The notes under the pieces are model-generated. The model searched no databases. It was given only the letters and a program-made list of their open reading frames with translations, and was not told where the DNA came from. A program made the translations under genes and the position numbers. Positions 10,903-23,355 of a stretch of 64,000 bases of DNA are shown here, one piece after another (position 1 is the first letter of the stretch; each line of letters opens with the position of its first letter). Source of the DNA: Pterois miles (taxonomy: Eukaryota > Chordata > Actinopteri > Perciformes > Scorpaenidae); the NCBI GenBank assembly GCA_947000775.1, contig CAMQGK010000242.1:4275001-4339000 (forward strand). The letters run 5' to 3'.

Positions 10903-11309
10903 ACATTCCTGTTCACACCTCTGTGTACATATATTACTTCTCAACATGCATATTCATACTAAATCCTGTTTACATTCAGTTTTACTATTTGAAAAATTGT
11001 CAACTAAATTACAAATTTACTTATATAATATAATTATTTTATAATTTTACTTATATCATAACTCACTCTATACTTATATTTTAACTGCACTATTTTATAC
11101 CTTAGAGTAGCATTCTGCTTTTACTTTTACTTGTGCGATTTCCCCTTTTATAGATACATACTGTATGAGCATTATTGAAGGAACCTGAGACCAAAGAGAT
11201 TCATTGCCAGTGACTGCTTTGCTGGAACTGACACACGATAAACAATGAATCTTGAATCTTGAAAAAAAAATATCTGAATACATTTTTTATTTTGATTGGA
11301 TTGTAGCAA

Positions 11310-11626
11310 GGGCTGCACGGTGCAGTGGTTAGTGCTGTCGCCTCACAGCAAGAGGGTCACAGGTCCAAATCCGGCTTGGGACTCTTCTGTGTGGAGTTTG
11401 CACGTTCTCCCTGTGTTTGCGTGGGTTTCTCCGGGTGCTCTGACTTCCTCCCACAGTCCAAAGACTTGCATTTTAGGTTAATTGATGACTCTAAATTGCC
11501 CGTAGGTGTGGATGTGAGCGTGAATGGTTGTCTGTATCTATGTGCCTTGTGATGGACTGGCTACCTGTCCAGGGTGAACCCCGCCTTCGCCCAATGCCAG
11601 CTGGGATTGGCTCCAGCCCAGTGCAG
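11310..11626 (+). mobile_element. tRNA-derived retroposon (GGGCTGCACGG family), 3'-truncated
   Basis: Head GGGCTGCACGGTGCAGTGG, a degenerate B box GGTCCAAATCC and the family body are present up to GGCTCCAGCCCAG. The terminal GCGGTTGACGATG and the tail are lost, and no target duplication is seen. Confidence 0.85.
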
Positions 11627-11759
11627 TGTGTAGGGTCTGGCGGCATCTAGTGGTGAGGTTTCAGATTGCAACCAGCTGAAACTTCTCCCGTGTCCCGTGT
11701 GCTTGTAGAAGAACTACAGAAACCTGACCCTGTCAGATGGTTTGTTAATAGGCTCGTTG

Positions 11760-12205
11760 GAGATGACTGGCTATGACTACCAGCGTTATCAGTGGTTATC
11801 AGCCTCATAGATGTGGGTCAGTAGAGGCCTGCCATGAGACAGTTTTTATTCTTTCCAATATGTCCTTTCCTGACACTACAATTTGACCAAATGAGGTGTG
11901 CCTATGTGGCACCTCACAGCCCCCTTTAGTGGTGGCCCTGGTGCCAACGCCATTAGGCTCGTTGGAGATGAGTCGGCACAGAATTGATCACCACCGATCA
12001 CTGCACAATGCATGCCAGTGAGATTTGTGTTTGACTTGATCCCCGACTTGACATCATGCACACATGGGCGACGAAGGCCTCACAAGATCGAGGTGGCCGC
12101 AGATTTTAGATCTAGGTGCCACAGTTGCTCTCCACCAACTACAAGACCCAGAGCATTATGGGAAATACCTGGCTTTCACCTGATCAAAGAGCTGATGTGC
12201 AATGA
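11760..12205 (+). repeat. Dispersed repeat family E, copy 1
   Basis: This segment matches 24190-24520 in words and order: 'ggttatcag..ctcatagatgtgggtc', 'tatgtggcacctca', 'tcatgcacacatgggc', 'caagatcgagg', 'agagcat.atgggaaat'. Class unknown; no ends defined. Confidence 0.65.
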
Positions 12206-12240
12206 AGGTTTCATCTGTTAACAAACACATCTTATGTGGT

Positions 12241-12243
<3 letters not shown>

Positions 12244-12280
<37 letters not shown>
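12244..12280. repeat. (AAT)n microsatellite
   Basis: About 12 perfect AAT units directly follow the family E copy. Confidence 0.95.
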
Positions 12281-12281
<1 letters not shown>

Positions 12282-12819
12282 GTTATTTATAAGCATTCAT
12301 CAAAACGAGTGCTCATTACAAAGTTCTATGTAAAACCAGATACACACACATTTCTAGATTATATTTACAAATATAAGTAAATCTGAACGTGGTCTGAACA
12401 CTACAAGTAGCCTACAGATCGGATCTAACAGGATGTCATTTTGCAGTGACTTCCTGTAAATTCTTAAAGGCAGCCATAAACTGTCCGACCTGACCACAGC
12501 TTTTTGTCTCTGCCGCCTGCTGCTGCCACCTGATCTTGTTTATTTTCCAGGCAAGAGGCAGTTCATCCCTAAGGAGCCTAATGTTCCACAGATCCATTGG
12601 CAGGTGATTGGATGAACCATCTGTCAATCAAACTAACAAAAGCTAAACTAACTGAAGGTGAAAACATTGTCGGTACCGTTCTTTGCTAATGAAGAAATAC
12701 TCTCCAGTTCTGATATAACTGATGCTATTACATGGTCTATGCTAACCTCTTCAGGAGCCACCATGGGGATAATCCAGCTTTAAAACTACAGTGGTCAATG
12801 CAAAAACGCCAGAGACCTT

Positions 12820-13110
12820 ATTGTTGTTTTTTTCCGTTCTGGGCTACTGTAGAAACATGGCGGCCAGCTCCATAAACAGGACCCACCAAGCCTCTAGGAA
12901 GAGTGGCTGTCGTGGAGGACGTTACATCATTGGGCCCAAAAAGACTTTTTCCCATAGACTTACATTGAGAAAGAGACGCCTGATAATTTTTTTTTTGAGG
13001 TAAACCAACTCCCTAGTACGAACACTCTAATAGTCCTTATTTAAATCATTAGGTCCTAAAAGTTGTAAAGCGCTCTAATGGATGAATCTAGAGTTATTTC
13101 CTTCCTCTGT
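12820..13110 (+). repeat. Diverged dispersed repeat shared with 21290-21540
   Basis: The segment contains 'aaagagacg.ctg', 'tttttttgaggta', 'aaatcat', 'gttgtaaa' and 'gagttattt' in the same order as 21380-21530. The short open frame here (12791-13003) has no protein character. It contains 'acatggcggcc', a word common in teleost repeats. Confidence 0.45.
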
Positions 13111-14435
13111 CTATGTTTATGACCCTGTGACTGAGTGGACATACATGTGCAGTAGGGCCCAATAAGACCCCGAAAACCCCAGAAGATCTGAGTGCTTTTC
13201 CAGACGGAAGTCAAGCCATTTTGACTTCATGCACCACTGAGCAACTTTCATAGAAATGAACGGGTCCCATCCTCCGATGTTGGATCCTGTTCTCTGTGTA
13301 CATCCATGGGACCCACTCCCTATGTAGATCTAAATGTCTCATTCTAAGCCAACAATACAACACTTCTTATTTTAAGGTGACTATACACCAAAGAAAACAT
13401 ACTTATTAATATTATATTGCATTTCTGCCAGTAAATCCCCTTAAATGTTACACACTGTTCCTGTAACCTTTAACCGGTTAAGAGTGTAAGGTCAGAATCT
13501 TGTATTTAAGATAAAATGGGCCATGACAGAAAACATAAATAAGCAAATAAAACTGTCACAACAAGCACAAAAGATCCTAGAAATTATATAAGTAGAAAAC
13601 ATAGAGTATATATTAGATTTAAAATCTAGTATGTTTATGAATATTGGAAGATGGTAGGCAAGAAATCATGTATACGACTGAAAAGGTCCTTCAATATTAT
13701 GATAGCTTACATGTCTATGTATTTTTATTTGTAATATTTTTGTCAGCTGCACAGGGTCTGCTCTAATTTCATTGCAGTGTCAGTATTTAACCACCAGGTG
13801 TCAGTGTTGTAGTATCTGTCAGCTGAGGTGAGGAGTAACACAAGAGAGGTACTGAGTGTAGTGGTCAAGAAGTAAAACAATAATCCCATCATATATTCTT
13901 AGAGAGCATCGATATTAGAATGATCAATACCAGAAAGACAGCAAGAAGAAATGTAGCAGCAACTGGCTGACTGGAAACTGTAGATCACTCCAGCATGTAG
14001 CCTGTTGGAGAAGTCTTGTTGAATTTTGACTAAACACATTTTCTCAATATGTTAAGTTTTAGGTCTGATTGAGAAACACCTTCAAGGACGATTCCTTGAA
14101 ATACAGTCGGCAGAGGTGAGGTGACAAAATACCAGCTATGTTTAACAAGTAACAGTTTATTTTGTCAGATTCACCAGAACTCATTAACCTGTAGGCCCAA
14201 ATAATAAGTGAGTCAACACGTTTCAGTCCAAAAGAAGAAGATTTTATTTTTTATTTATTTAATTTTCAATACTTTAACATAAACTTGTTTGCTACTCTTG
14301 CTCATATTTCTAGCATTCCTACAATAATAAGAAGAAGAATAAAATGACATAAATTATTTAAAATAAATTAAAAAAGAGGAAAAAGAAAGGCTGATATGAT
14401 GTGTGCCTATACGGTACATACAGGGTAGAGCAGGT
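13111..14435. other. Intergenic stretch, nothing recognised
   Basis: The sequence is AT-rich and unique-looking. No open frame of note, RNA gene or element ends were found on either strand. Confidence 0.5.
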
Positions 14436-14438
14436 TGT

Positions 14439-14595
14439 CACACACATTCATACACTGATGGCAGCCTCTGCCATCAGTGTATGAATGTGTGTGTGTGAAT
14501 GGGTGAATGCTGACATGTAAGTGTAAAGTGCTTTGAGTGGTCAGAAGACTAGAAAAGTGCTATTTAAACACAAGTCCAATTACCACCCATTTACA
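14439..14595 (-). repeat. Family D repeat (minus) starting with a perfect 26-bp hairpin
   Basis: A perfect inverted repeat with 26-bp arms (14439-14464 and 14468-14493) and the 3-base loop CCT opens this copy. The rest reads, on the minus strand, AGCACTTTTCTAGTCTTCTG and CACTCAAAGCACTTTACAC, the same words as the plus copy at 16050-16280. Confidence 0.75.
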
Positions 14596-15374
14596 TACAC
14601 ATATAGGCCTATCATACATACATAAATACAGATGCACACATCTGTACATACATAGGAAAAAAAAATAGCTCTTCAGAATGACTTAACACACATATTATTA
14701 ATAAAATTCAATATATATGTTGTTTACAGTTTGACATAATTAGAAACTGCGAGGACATTAAGTTCATTGAATCAGTATTTATTACAAAAGCGTCAGTCTC
14801 ACAACAATGTGTAATTTCTCATGACAGTTTCATGGATGTAATATTTGTCACAATTGTATTTCATTTTTTATCATTCACAATGATCCATTAAATTATTAAA
14901 ATCTGGCAGGCATACATGTAGCCTATAACGCTTAAATATCTTTGACATGGTGTTATGTGCTGTGAGGAGGTAAAATCAGCTGTTTTTTTACTGAACTATC
15001 ACAGGTATTAACATTGATGCTTTTTGTTTGCGTTGGCATAGATGTTATTTTGTGGCAGATTTCCTGTTTACTGTATGACTTTACATGAAAGGTGAATTTT
15101 TCTATTTATAATACATGTTACATATTGCTACGCAAATACATTTACTCTACACAAATTCACAAAAATATCCTGTTTCTGTGTTCTACAGTCTTGACTTTTC
15201 CCAGTGAACTATGATCCACGGTTGAAATGTGAATCTAAAACGCTCAGTGTGATACACAACAGCATTCAGCTGGACAGTCTTGTATAGTCCAGTCAGCGGT
15301 CAGTGTCATGAAAAAAGTAGAACAAAACAGAGATTTGTATATGAGAAACTTTTCCATGTAAACATTGTGACCAG

Positions 15375-15660
15375 TACGACTTTTTTTTTTTTTGGTGGCA
15401 CTGAAGAAGAAACCTTTCTTTGTCATATAAATACATGTACATACTTGAAATTTGACCTCTGCATTTAACCCATCCTATGTATTTTTGGAGTAGTGGGCAG
15501 CTGTAAAGCGCTCGTGGAGCAACTTAGGTTTAAGTGTCTCGCTCAAGGACACTTCAGCATTTAGACTGTAGGAGCCGGGGATCAGAAACACCAAACTTGT
15601 GGGTAAAGGATGACGCAATAACTGCTTTTTCGAAGCATGAATGAAGTGATTTGGGGGAGT
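15375..15660 (+). repeat. Teleost SINE-like repeat (cttgctcaaggacacttc type)
   Basis: Contains 'atttaacccat', 'gggcagctgtaaagcgctcg', 'ctcgctcaaggacacttcag' and 'aggagccggggatcag', a word series common in teleost repeats. Ends are not defined, and the class is from memory of the words only. Confidence 0.5.
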
Positions 15661-16049
15661 TTCTACCTTTTGCAGAAATGCAGTAGAGTTGTGATGTCCT
15701 ATCGAACAGTTGTGACAGTCGACCTTACTGTATGGAAAAATGAGCCAAAGAAATTGAGAAAAACTGTAAACAGCAAATTGTTAAGGCTCTTGAATGTATG
15801 ACTCTTATGAAAATGAAAATAAATGTAAAAAAATAAAATAAATAAAATTATTAAATATGTTGCAGAATCCAGTGTGGCAGAAACTTAAAAAAAGGTTTGT
15901 GCTTCTACGATGCAAATGATTGTCCTGAGCATAAAAAAGGCTGTTAATGAGCCGCCATCTGGCCAGTGGACATAAGACTGTTTTATTAGCATTTTGCTTC
16001 TGTTTAATAGTTTGATTGCAGAGACCGCTGGTCAATTAAGACACCCCTG

Positions 16050-16280
16050 GTAAATGGTAAATGGACTTGCATTTATATAACGCTTTTCTAGTCTTCCGAC
16101 CACTCAAAGCACTTTATATACTGTATTCACCCATTCACTCACACATTCATACACTGATGGTGTAGGTGCCAACACTGTCCATCGAATCTAATTACTCATT
16201 CAAGCAAATCAGCCGGGGATTGAAGCAGCGGCCTTCCAACTGGTGGAAGACTCGCTCTACCCTCTGAGCCATAGCCAGTA
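16050..16280 (+). repeat. Family D repeat (plus)
   Basis: Reads 'taaatggacttgcatttata', 'acgcttttctagtcttccga', 'cactcaaagcactttata' and 'cacattcatacactgatgg'. It ends in a tRNA-like antisense stretch 'ctctaccctctgagccat'. It is in opposite orientation to 14439-14595. Confidence 0.7.
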
Positions 16281-16636
16281 TAACTTTTACCGCCTGGATG
16301 AAAGTTTAGACCTATCTGGAAACCTGCATGGCTGTGCAGGTCGTCTAACGAGGGGCAATTAGGGGAAAGAAGAAGAGCAGCAACCTCTGCAGCAGCAGAG
16401 TCCTGCAGTCCTTTGTGTGTTTGAGAAGAAAACCCCTTTTTGTAGCCAGAAGCGTGAGATGGTGTCATGGCTGCAGGGCGGAGAGCCAGCCAGCTGCAGC
16501 AGCAGGGGTTTCACCACTTCAGCCGCTGATTCAACTTGATTTTAATTAGATTTCACTTAAGTTCCTAATGTGATTTCATTTGGCACATTTGACATGTGTG
16601 GCCTTCATCCACTTCCTGTCTCAGTTCACTGTTCAG

Positions 16637-16639
<3 letters not shown>

Positions 16640-16686
<47 letters not shown>
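16640..16686. repeat. (GT)n microsatellite
   Basis: About 23 perfect GT units. Confidence 0.97.
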
Positions 16687-16687
<1 letters not shown>

Positions 16688-16699
16688 ATGTGCTTGTGT

Positions 16700-17750
16700 G
16701 CATGCATGTGTCGTACAGCTTAGCAAACTAAGGCGAGCCAAAATGGGTCACACATGCATGCTCCTTTTGGGCGCTCATTTGCTCTCGTGTGTTTTAATGA
16801 GCCTTTGGTTTTCGAGGGTAAGGGACAACATTGACTCAGTTTAGGTGCCCACATAATGACAGGACTAGTTGTGTGTTTTAATGAGTCCCAGAGTGAGACA
16901 ATGAATTTATTCTAGTAACAGCATTCTTGGCTGCAAACGTGTCACCAAGACATGTGTTAGCAGAATCCTCTCTGCTGTCATGCTCTGACTTTATTTCATG
17001 TCATCGGATGCAGAGATATTTATTTATAACATGTTTTGTCATGCATGGCGCCCTTCCACGTCACAGCTCAGTTATCTGGCAAATGCATGTGTGCGTCTAT
17101 ATAAAACCTTTAACTCCTGACTGCATGGCTAAAGGCTTTAGGAAAACAGAGGTGGGTTATATCGCCTCCAGCAAACTTCCTCTCTGTCTGTGAGGATCTT
17201 TGTGAGAGCGCTCTAATAAATCACTATATCTGCTAGACCATTTTTCTCCATAACCGCCTTCTTCATATTCACACAAACATCGATCTTTTCTGCAGAGGGC
17301 ATAGATGTCATGTACACACACACAAACACAAGCACACACATGGCTGCACATGAGTCCACTAACTGCCTGCAGATGGAAAGAAAACATCTCCTGCCTAATT
17401 AGGAAAGCACAACAGTCGATCTTCCTGTGGCATCTGAGAAAACTTGACACCATGCAACAGCCCAATTTTTCTGATAATCAAAAGCGTCCTGGCTCGGCCT
17501 CCTCCTGCTTCCAAGGACAAACCGCAGCACCTCGTCTGCACCGTTGACTGCTGAGCGGGTCATCGGCTGTCAGCCGCTCCCCATCAAGGAGCTGCATGAC
17601 ACTGGGGGCAGAAAAGGGCAGCAAAGATTGGCTCCAGCCAGGCCCACCCAGGCAACTACCTGCTCTGAAAGAATAAGAATGGAAAAAGAGTGCTGCTGCA
17701 TGAAGACCCAGACCTCCCATCACCTCGCCGTCTCTTTCCCCGCTGAGATC
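16700..17750. other. Intergenic stretch, nothing recognised
   Basis: Non-repetitive in appearance. Short open frames on both strands have no coding signature and no splice-site pattern. Confidence 0.45.
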
Positions 17751-17754
17751 TCAT

Positions 17755-18386
17755 CAGGCTGTGATGCTCCTTGCAGTCCAGGAGTTATTTTGTGCTGAAG
17801 TGGTTGTAATTGTGTGAATCCCCAGCCTGCTCTCATTCCCAGGGCGTCAAATATCGAAGCTTTGTCACGGCCGTCAGCCTTTTAGTTTTATGTTACAATC
17901 AGCTGTTCGTTCTTGTCCTGTGTTCACAACCTCCAACCGTGTTGTTTTTTCCTAAAGCTAAGTGGTTTTGTTGCCTAACCCTAAAGAAATTGTTTTGTTT
18001 ATTTCACAATGTTAAGCATGTGTTTACTGCTAATGAAAAGTGACGGTGAGAGGTTGTTTTAGCACGTGTTTACTGTGACCGAAAAGTAACAGCGAAGGGG
18101 TTGTTTAGCACATTTTTAGTGCGACCAAAAAGTGACAGCGAGGGGTCACTTTAGCATGTGTTTAGCGTGACCGAAAAGTGTTGGGGAGGGCCGTTTCAGC
18201 TAATGTTTAGTGTGACCGAACAGGGACACCGTGTGATCTGACAAAGCATCAGTATATGATGAGTTGGGATGAGGATGCGCTGCCCATCCCAGTATACTGC
18301 TGACATCCCACCAGTCTGTGATTCTCCTCGCAATCCAGCAGTTATTTCGTGCTGAAGTGGTTGTAATTGTGTGACTCTCAGCTCCT
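17755..18386. repeat. 46-bp tandem array inside a direct duplication
   Basis: Units starting 'agcatgtgttta' or close variants begin at 18015, 18061, 18107, 18153 and 18198, giving a 46-bp period and about 4.7 diverged copies ending near 18230. Flanking this, 17755-17831 and 18312-18386 are diverged direct copies of each other; both share the 19-base run 'gtgctgaagtggttgtaat'. Confidence 0.8.
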
Positions 18387-19619
18387 CCTTGTCTACATTT
18401 ACTTTAGATGATTTCCTACATTTCCATCAATGACTTACACAACCCCAAGAGAACAGGTGTGAACTTGTTGTACTTAGCTTTGTGCTTTATGTTCAGGTAA
18501 TGAGCAATAAGCAGGAGCAGTAGTGATACTGACAGCAAGAGAGCACGTTTTTTCATCCTAAGAGGGAGAATCGGATCCTTTTACTGATAACGCAACTTGT
18601 CTGCTGGATGCATTGTACTCTGGTCCCTCGGGGCTACTGGCAGCGGAGAGATTGCCACATATTCCTCCTCTCTTGGTGGATTTCTTTCTCCCTGTGTGAC
18701 AGTTGAATGTGCAAAATGAAGAGTTTAGAAAGGAGCGCTTTGCTCAATAATCCTGAGGGACTGACACCAAAACAGGATGTTTAGCCTACTGTTGATGTTC
18801 TAGATAACTGAAAGGTTTTGTGCTGCATTTGTAGTTTACTTTTTTATTCCATTGTAGCTGCACTGGAAATATCTCATGATATCCACAGAGAAGCAGAGCA
18901 CCAAACAACTAGATTTTGAGACGTTTTCCAGTTGCTATTTTTAAACTGTTAAACTGTTTTCAGGAGGGTTTTTCTTTAACTAGCTGCCCCATTATTCACT
19001 CAGTGCAGAGAGAAATGTCTAGACTCATTCTCACAACTGAATAGAGCTGTTTGTAAACCTTATTACTGTCAGTCATACGTCACCAATTCATTCTGGTGGA
19101 TGTGATTTTTATAGCAGTATATTCAGCTATTGACTCCCTGCAGGGTTTTATCAGCATTTTTGTGATTTTACTTGTGTTCCTTTATTTTATTACATTCCTA
19201 CTTCGCCTTTTTATTGTGTATTTCTATTTCATTATTTTTATTGTTAACTCCATCTGCAATCCATATTCATCTCGAGGGGCCATAAAGATTGGACTGAACT
19301 GCACAGTCACTCAGGGAGGAGTGGAGGGTGATGGGATACTGGGTGATAACTGGAAACGATGGGAGCATTAATGAATGAGGTCATAACATGAGAGCTGTTC
19401 AGAAAACAATCTCAACACAAGGTCCATTTAGCAACTTATGGGCTCTCGAACACATCATGACAACATCGTCAAAGTCCATCTGCTGATGAAGACATCATTT
19501 TTTAAGATTAAGAAACCTCAGCACTGGCTTCACTTTTCAGACCACAGGTTGCCGACTGCTTAATTAACTCTCCGACAGACAACTATTCTGTCTTTCAGAG
19601 GTTGTTGCAGGCTGACAAA

Positions 19620-19790
19620 TGCAATAGTTGGGGTGCTATTATAGCTCCCTTGGTAGAGCAGGCATCCAATGTACCAAGGCTGAGTCCTTGGCCTCCAGCA
19701 GCCCCGGGTTTGAATCCAGCCTGGAGCTCTTTGCTGCATGTCATTCCCTCTGTCTCCCTCTTTCAACACTGTCACTCTAAATAAAAAGTA
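19620..19790 (+). mobile_element. tRNA-derived SINE-like element
   Basis: Has an A-box-like 'tagctcccttggtagagcagg' shortened core and a B-box-like GGTTTGAATCC about 55 bp later. 'tttgctgcatgtcattccct' follows, a body common in percomorph SINE-like repeats. It ends near an 'aataaaaa' tail. No target duplication was resolved. Confidence 0.6.
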
Positions 19791-19985
19791 GAAAAACCCT
19801 CTCCAAAGAAGTAATGTTAAAAATGCATTACTTGCAAAAATCTCCAGATGTCAAATGTTTTTGATCGCAAATTGCAGCATGGCTTTTTCTATGGCGTTCC
19901 TCAAGGACTTGCTGTCTTAATGTGGTCTTTTGGAGGGATTATTGATCATTTTTAGCAATTCTCAAGCACCAAATCTTTGCAAATG

Positions 19986-20211
19986 GGGCTGCACCCTTCT
20001 GTGTGAAGTTTGCATGTTCTCAGCGTGTTAGCGAGGGTTTTCTCCACGTTCTCCGGTTTCATCCCTCTGTCCAAAGACATGCAGGTTAACTGATGACTAA
20101 AATTGCCCGTAGGCGTTAATGTGAGCGTCAGTGGTTGTCTTTCCCTAAGTGTCAGCCCTGTGATGGACTGGCGACCTGTCCAGGGTGTACCCCACCTTCG
20201 CCCAGTGCCAT
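19986..20211 (+). mobile_element. tRNA-derived retroposon (GGGCTGCACGG family), diverged
   Basis: GGGGCTGCACCC jumps straight to 'ttctgtgtgaagtttgcatg', so most of the tRNA-like head is deleted. The body continues to 'cgcccagtgcca'; the tail is missing. Confidence 0.8.
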
Positions 20212-21667
20212 CATATACTTGACAGACAGTGTTGAGCTGCATCTCAAATTAATCTTCAGGCTCCCAGCTTTCAGATGATGTTCACCACTACTATGTGACA
20301 TCTACTGTTGACTGTTTATCTCCCCCTGAACATTTCCTGGCATAATGTGGCATAATGAAAAGCTCGGCTAAAAAATGGAGCTTGTGGTGAGATTGTTTTC
20401 TCAACTGTTGTTTTTCAAGGTCAAGAACAAACATTGAACCTGCAGCTTTTACACCAACATGGAGTTCAGGAACTAAAATGGAAATATAAACACTTCAGTC
20501 CTATTAGTCACAACATTATTGATTAGAGCAAAATAACAAACTAAATGCTAAAATAAACATGATGTCAGACTGAATGATAAAATGAAAACAAAATGGCAAT
20601 TATGTCCGAATACCAGCCTACAAAAATATCAAGTATACAATTAATATGTGATTAATATTTTACTAATGTGGTTTCCCATCATATCAGCCTTTCAACAGGC
20701 CTATAAGAATCTCTTCTAGATGAGATTATGTGTGACAGATAACTAAATGTCTTCACATTAAAAATGCATATGCAGAATGCAGCCCTCCTTCATTATTGAT
20801 ACCGAAAGACAGAGTTAAGGATCATGCACCGAAAAAACTACTGAGCACCTCCTGTGCAGATGGATTTGGCAAAGGAAGTGTTGCTACAGTAAGAAAGGAA
20901 AATGTGACGTGATTGTGAATCTAGTGTTTTTGTTTGATTCACATCTTAGTTCAGATTGTGATGACACAGATTACCAATTATTTCTCTCTTAACCCTTTGA
21001 ACTCTCCAACGGAAAAGATCCTCCAGCGCCTACATTGGTATTTATTTATTTATTTTTGTTTACTGTGATTTAATTTCTTGGACTATATTTTTCTGAAGCA
21101 TTTCTGAACCTAGAAACATGAAAACAACTTTTCCCACAATATAACATTATCTGAAGAATGTACAATTTTTATTGTTATTATTGATTGATATTATTATTAT
21201 TATTGTTATTTATTGTCATATGCTCATTTTTATAGTGTTAGTAGTTTCGTCAAAGAGTTTAGAAGCGAAGAGGAGAAACTCTGGTGCTTTTCTGTTTACA
21301 GCAGCCGCTATGGATGCTGCAGTAGCTGCAGTAGCTCGTGCTGCCGTTTGGGACTGAAAACACCAATGAGTCTGTGTCCATGGAAGTACAAAGACACGTC
21401 TGTAAATCAAAGGATCATTTTTTGAGGTACATCAGCTTCTGAGTAGGAACACTTAAATATCGCTCATCTAAATCATGATGTCTTAAATGTTGTAAAATGA
21501 ACTAACAGCTGAATCCAGAGTTATTTTCCTCGGCATAATGAAGATCAGACCCAACGCCCTGCACGCTCATATGACATATCTGGTTCTGCCAGTTTGCTAG
21601 CTGCATGTAGCTGTAATACATACATGTAATACAGACCGCAGCTTCAGTTAAACTGCATGTGTTAATA

Positions 21668-21669
<2 letters not shown>

Positions 21670-21700
<31 letters not shown>
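21670..21700. repeat. (TA)n microsatellite
   Basis: About 15 perfect TA units, with further degenerate TATA/GTATA tracts to about 21820. Confidence 0.95.
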
Positions 21701-21701
<1 letters not shown>

Positions 21702-22584
21702 TATTCGAACCTGTGACCTCTTTGCTGTCATACTGTGCTTCATGCTGTGTGTTTGTATATATGTATATATGTGTATATACATACTGTGTATATATATACA
21801 GTATACAGTATAGTATTTATTACACCTGCCAGCAGATGATTGCTGGCATTAAAGCTCTGCACGATTAGAGTTAAGAGTCTTGTCACGCTCAGCAAATTGT
21901 TACGAACGATTTAAGGACTTAATAAACTATGTTTCTGAAATATTAACAGATGAATTTCACACAGTAAAGACAAATTTATTGCGGCATGAAATGAAACCTG
22001 TAAATCAGTTTCAGATCCATGACTGAGGCTCTTGTTATTGCCAATAAAACAATACAGATGAACATTTCACCTGCTGTCATTCACAGCTTGTCGGAGCCTT
22101 GCGGGCATGCCTGCATCTTAATACTTTTTTTTTTTTTTTACTGAGCAACATGGAAGAGTTTTACACACATAAACTAATAGTTCAAACTTTGAATAAATGA
22201 AGGGAATCATCCTTTTTCTGAAGTCCAGTCACGTCGTGTGCGAACGGCGTGCAGCTCGACTGAAACTGTTTTGATTAGAGTTGAAATGAACTCTGCTTTA
22301 ATGATCTGAGCGTTTCAGTCCAGATTCGCAATCAGCTAAATGGCTCAATTCAGAACAACTGAAATAAACCAAATAATTAATTTGGGAGTGTTTGGGAAAA
22401 AAAGTGCTGAAAGATTAATTTTGAGAGAAGTAAATGATTAATCTGAGCAGAAGTGGAAGCAGCTTAATGTTGAATGGAAGCAAGTGATTCATTCAGAGGA
22501 GTCAGTTTGAAATGACTCTGAGACGGTTTCATCCTGAAGTTAAAAATAGACTTTCTGTGGTTCGAGATCACGCACGCACACACA

Positions 22585-22591
<7 letters not shown>

Positions 22592-22631
<40 letters not shown>
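22592..22631. repeat. (CA)n microsatellite
   Basis: About 20 CA units. The preceding 22570-22591 is interrupted CGCACA sequence. Confidence 0.95.
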
Positions 22632-22808
22632 GCAAGGGTGCAGGGACCTCAAAACACCACAATTATATTTTCTGCATTTTCAAAAAAACTTGCTCACACT
22701 CACACAGCCGGTGTCACACTTTCTGTCACTAGTTCGCTTTTTTGTTCTTTCACTCGCTGACACACAACGACACACACACAAACATGTTCTCTGACACAAT
22801 CCCACTCC

Positions 22809-22810
<2 letters not shown>

Positions 22811-22859
<49 letters not shown>
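22811..22859. repeat. (TC)n(AC)n compound microsatellite
   Basis: Eight TC units run directly into about 17 AC units. Confidence 0.95.
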
Positions 22860-22863
<4 letters not shown>

Positions 22864-22965
22864 CACACACAGTAACACACACACTCGCACTCTGGCTCAT
22901 GAATTAAAGAGCAGAGCTGGTCCAGGGGGAAGAAATTATTCAGGCAGATCTGCTCTCTGACAGAG

Positions 22966-23245
22966 GAGTGGGAGGGAGGGAAGGAGGAGGAGAGGAGAAG
23001 AGAGGAGAGGAGAGAATAGAGGAGAAGAGAGGGATGTGGAGAAGGGGAGAGGACAGGAGAGGAGAGAGGAGAAGAGGGATGTGGAGAAAGAGAGAGGACA
23101 GGAGAGGAGAGATAGAGGAGGGGAGGAAAAAGGAGAGGAAACGAAAGAGGAGAGGAGAAGGATGAGGGGAACACAAGAGAGGAGAGGGATGAAGAGAGGA
23201 TGGGGAGGAGAAGATGGGAGTAAAAAGAGAGGGGAAGAAAAGAAA
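22966..23245. repeat. Purine-rich GAGAGGA tract
   Basis: About 280 bp composed almost only of G and A on the plus strand, with GAGGAGA-type units. Long open frames here on both strands (for example 22680-23293) are by-products of low complexity. Confidence 0.9.
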
Positions 23246-23304
23246 AAGGCTGTTAATAAGGAATGCATTGATTTGACATAGAGAGGCGATCAAACTCCCA
23301 GTGG

Positions 23305-23307
<3 letters not shown>

Positions 23308-23355
<48 letters not shown>

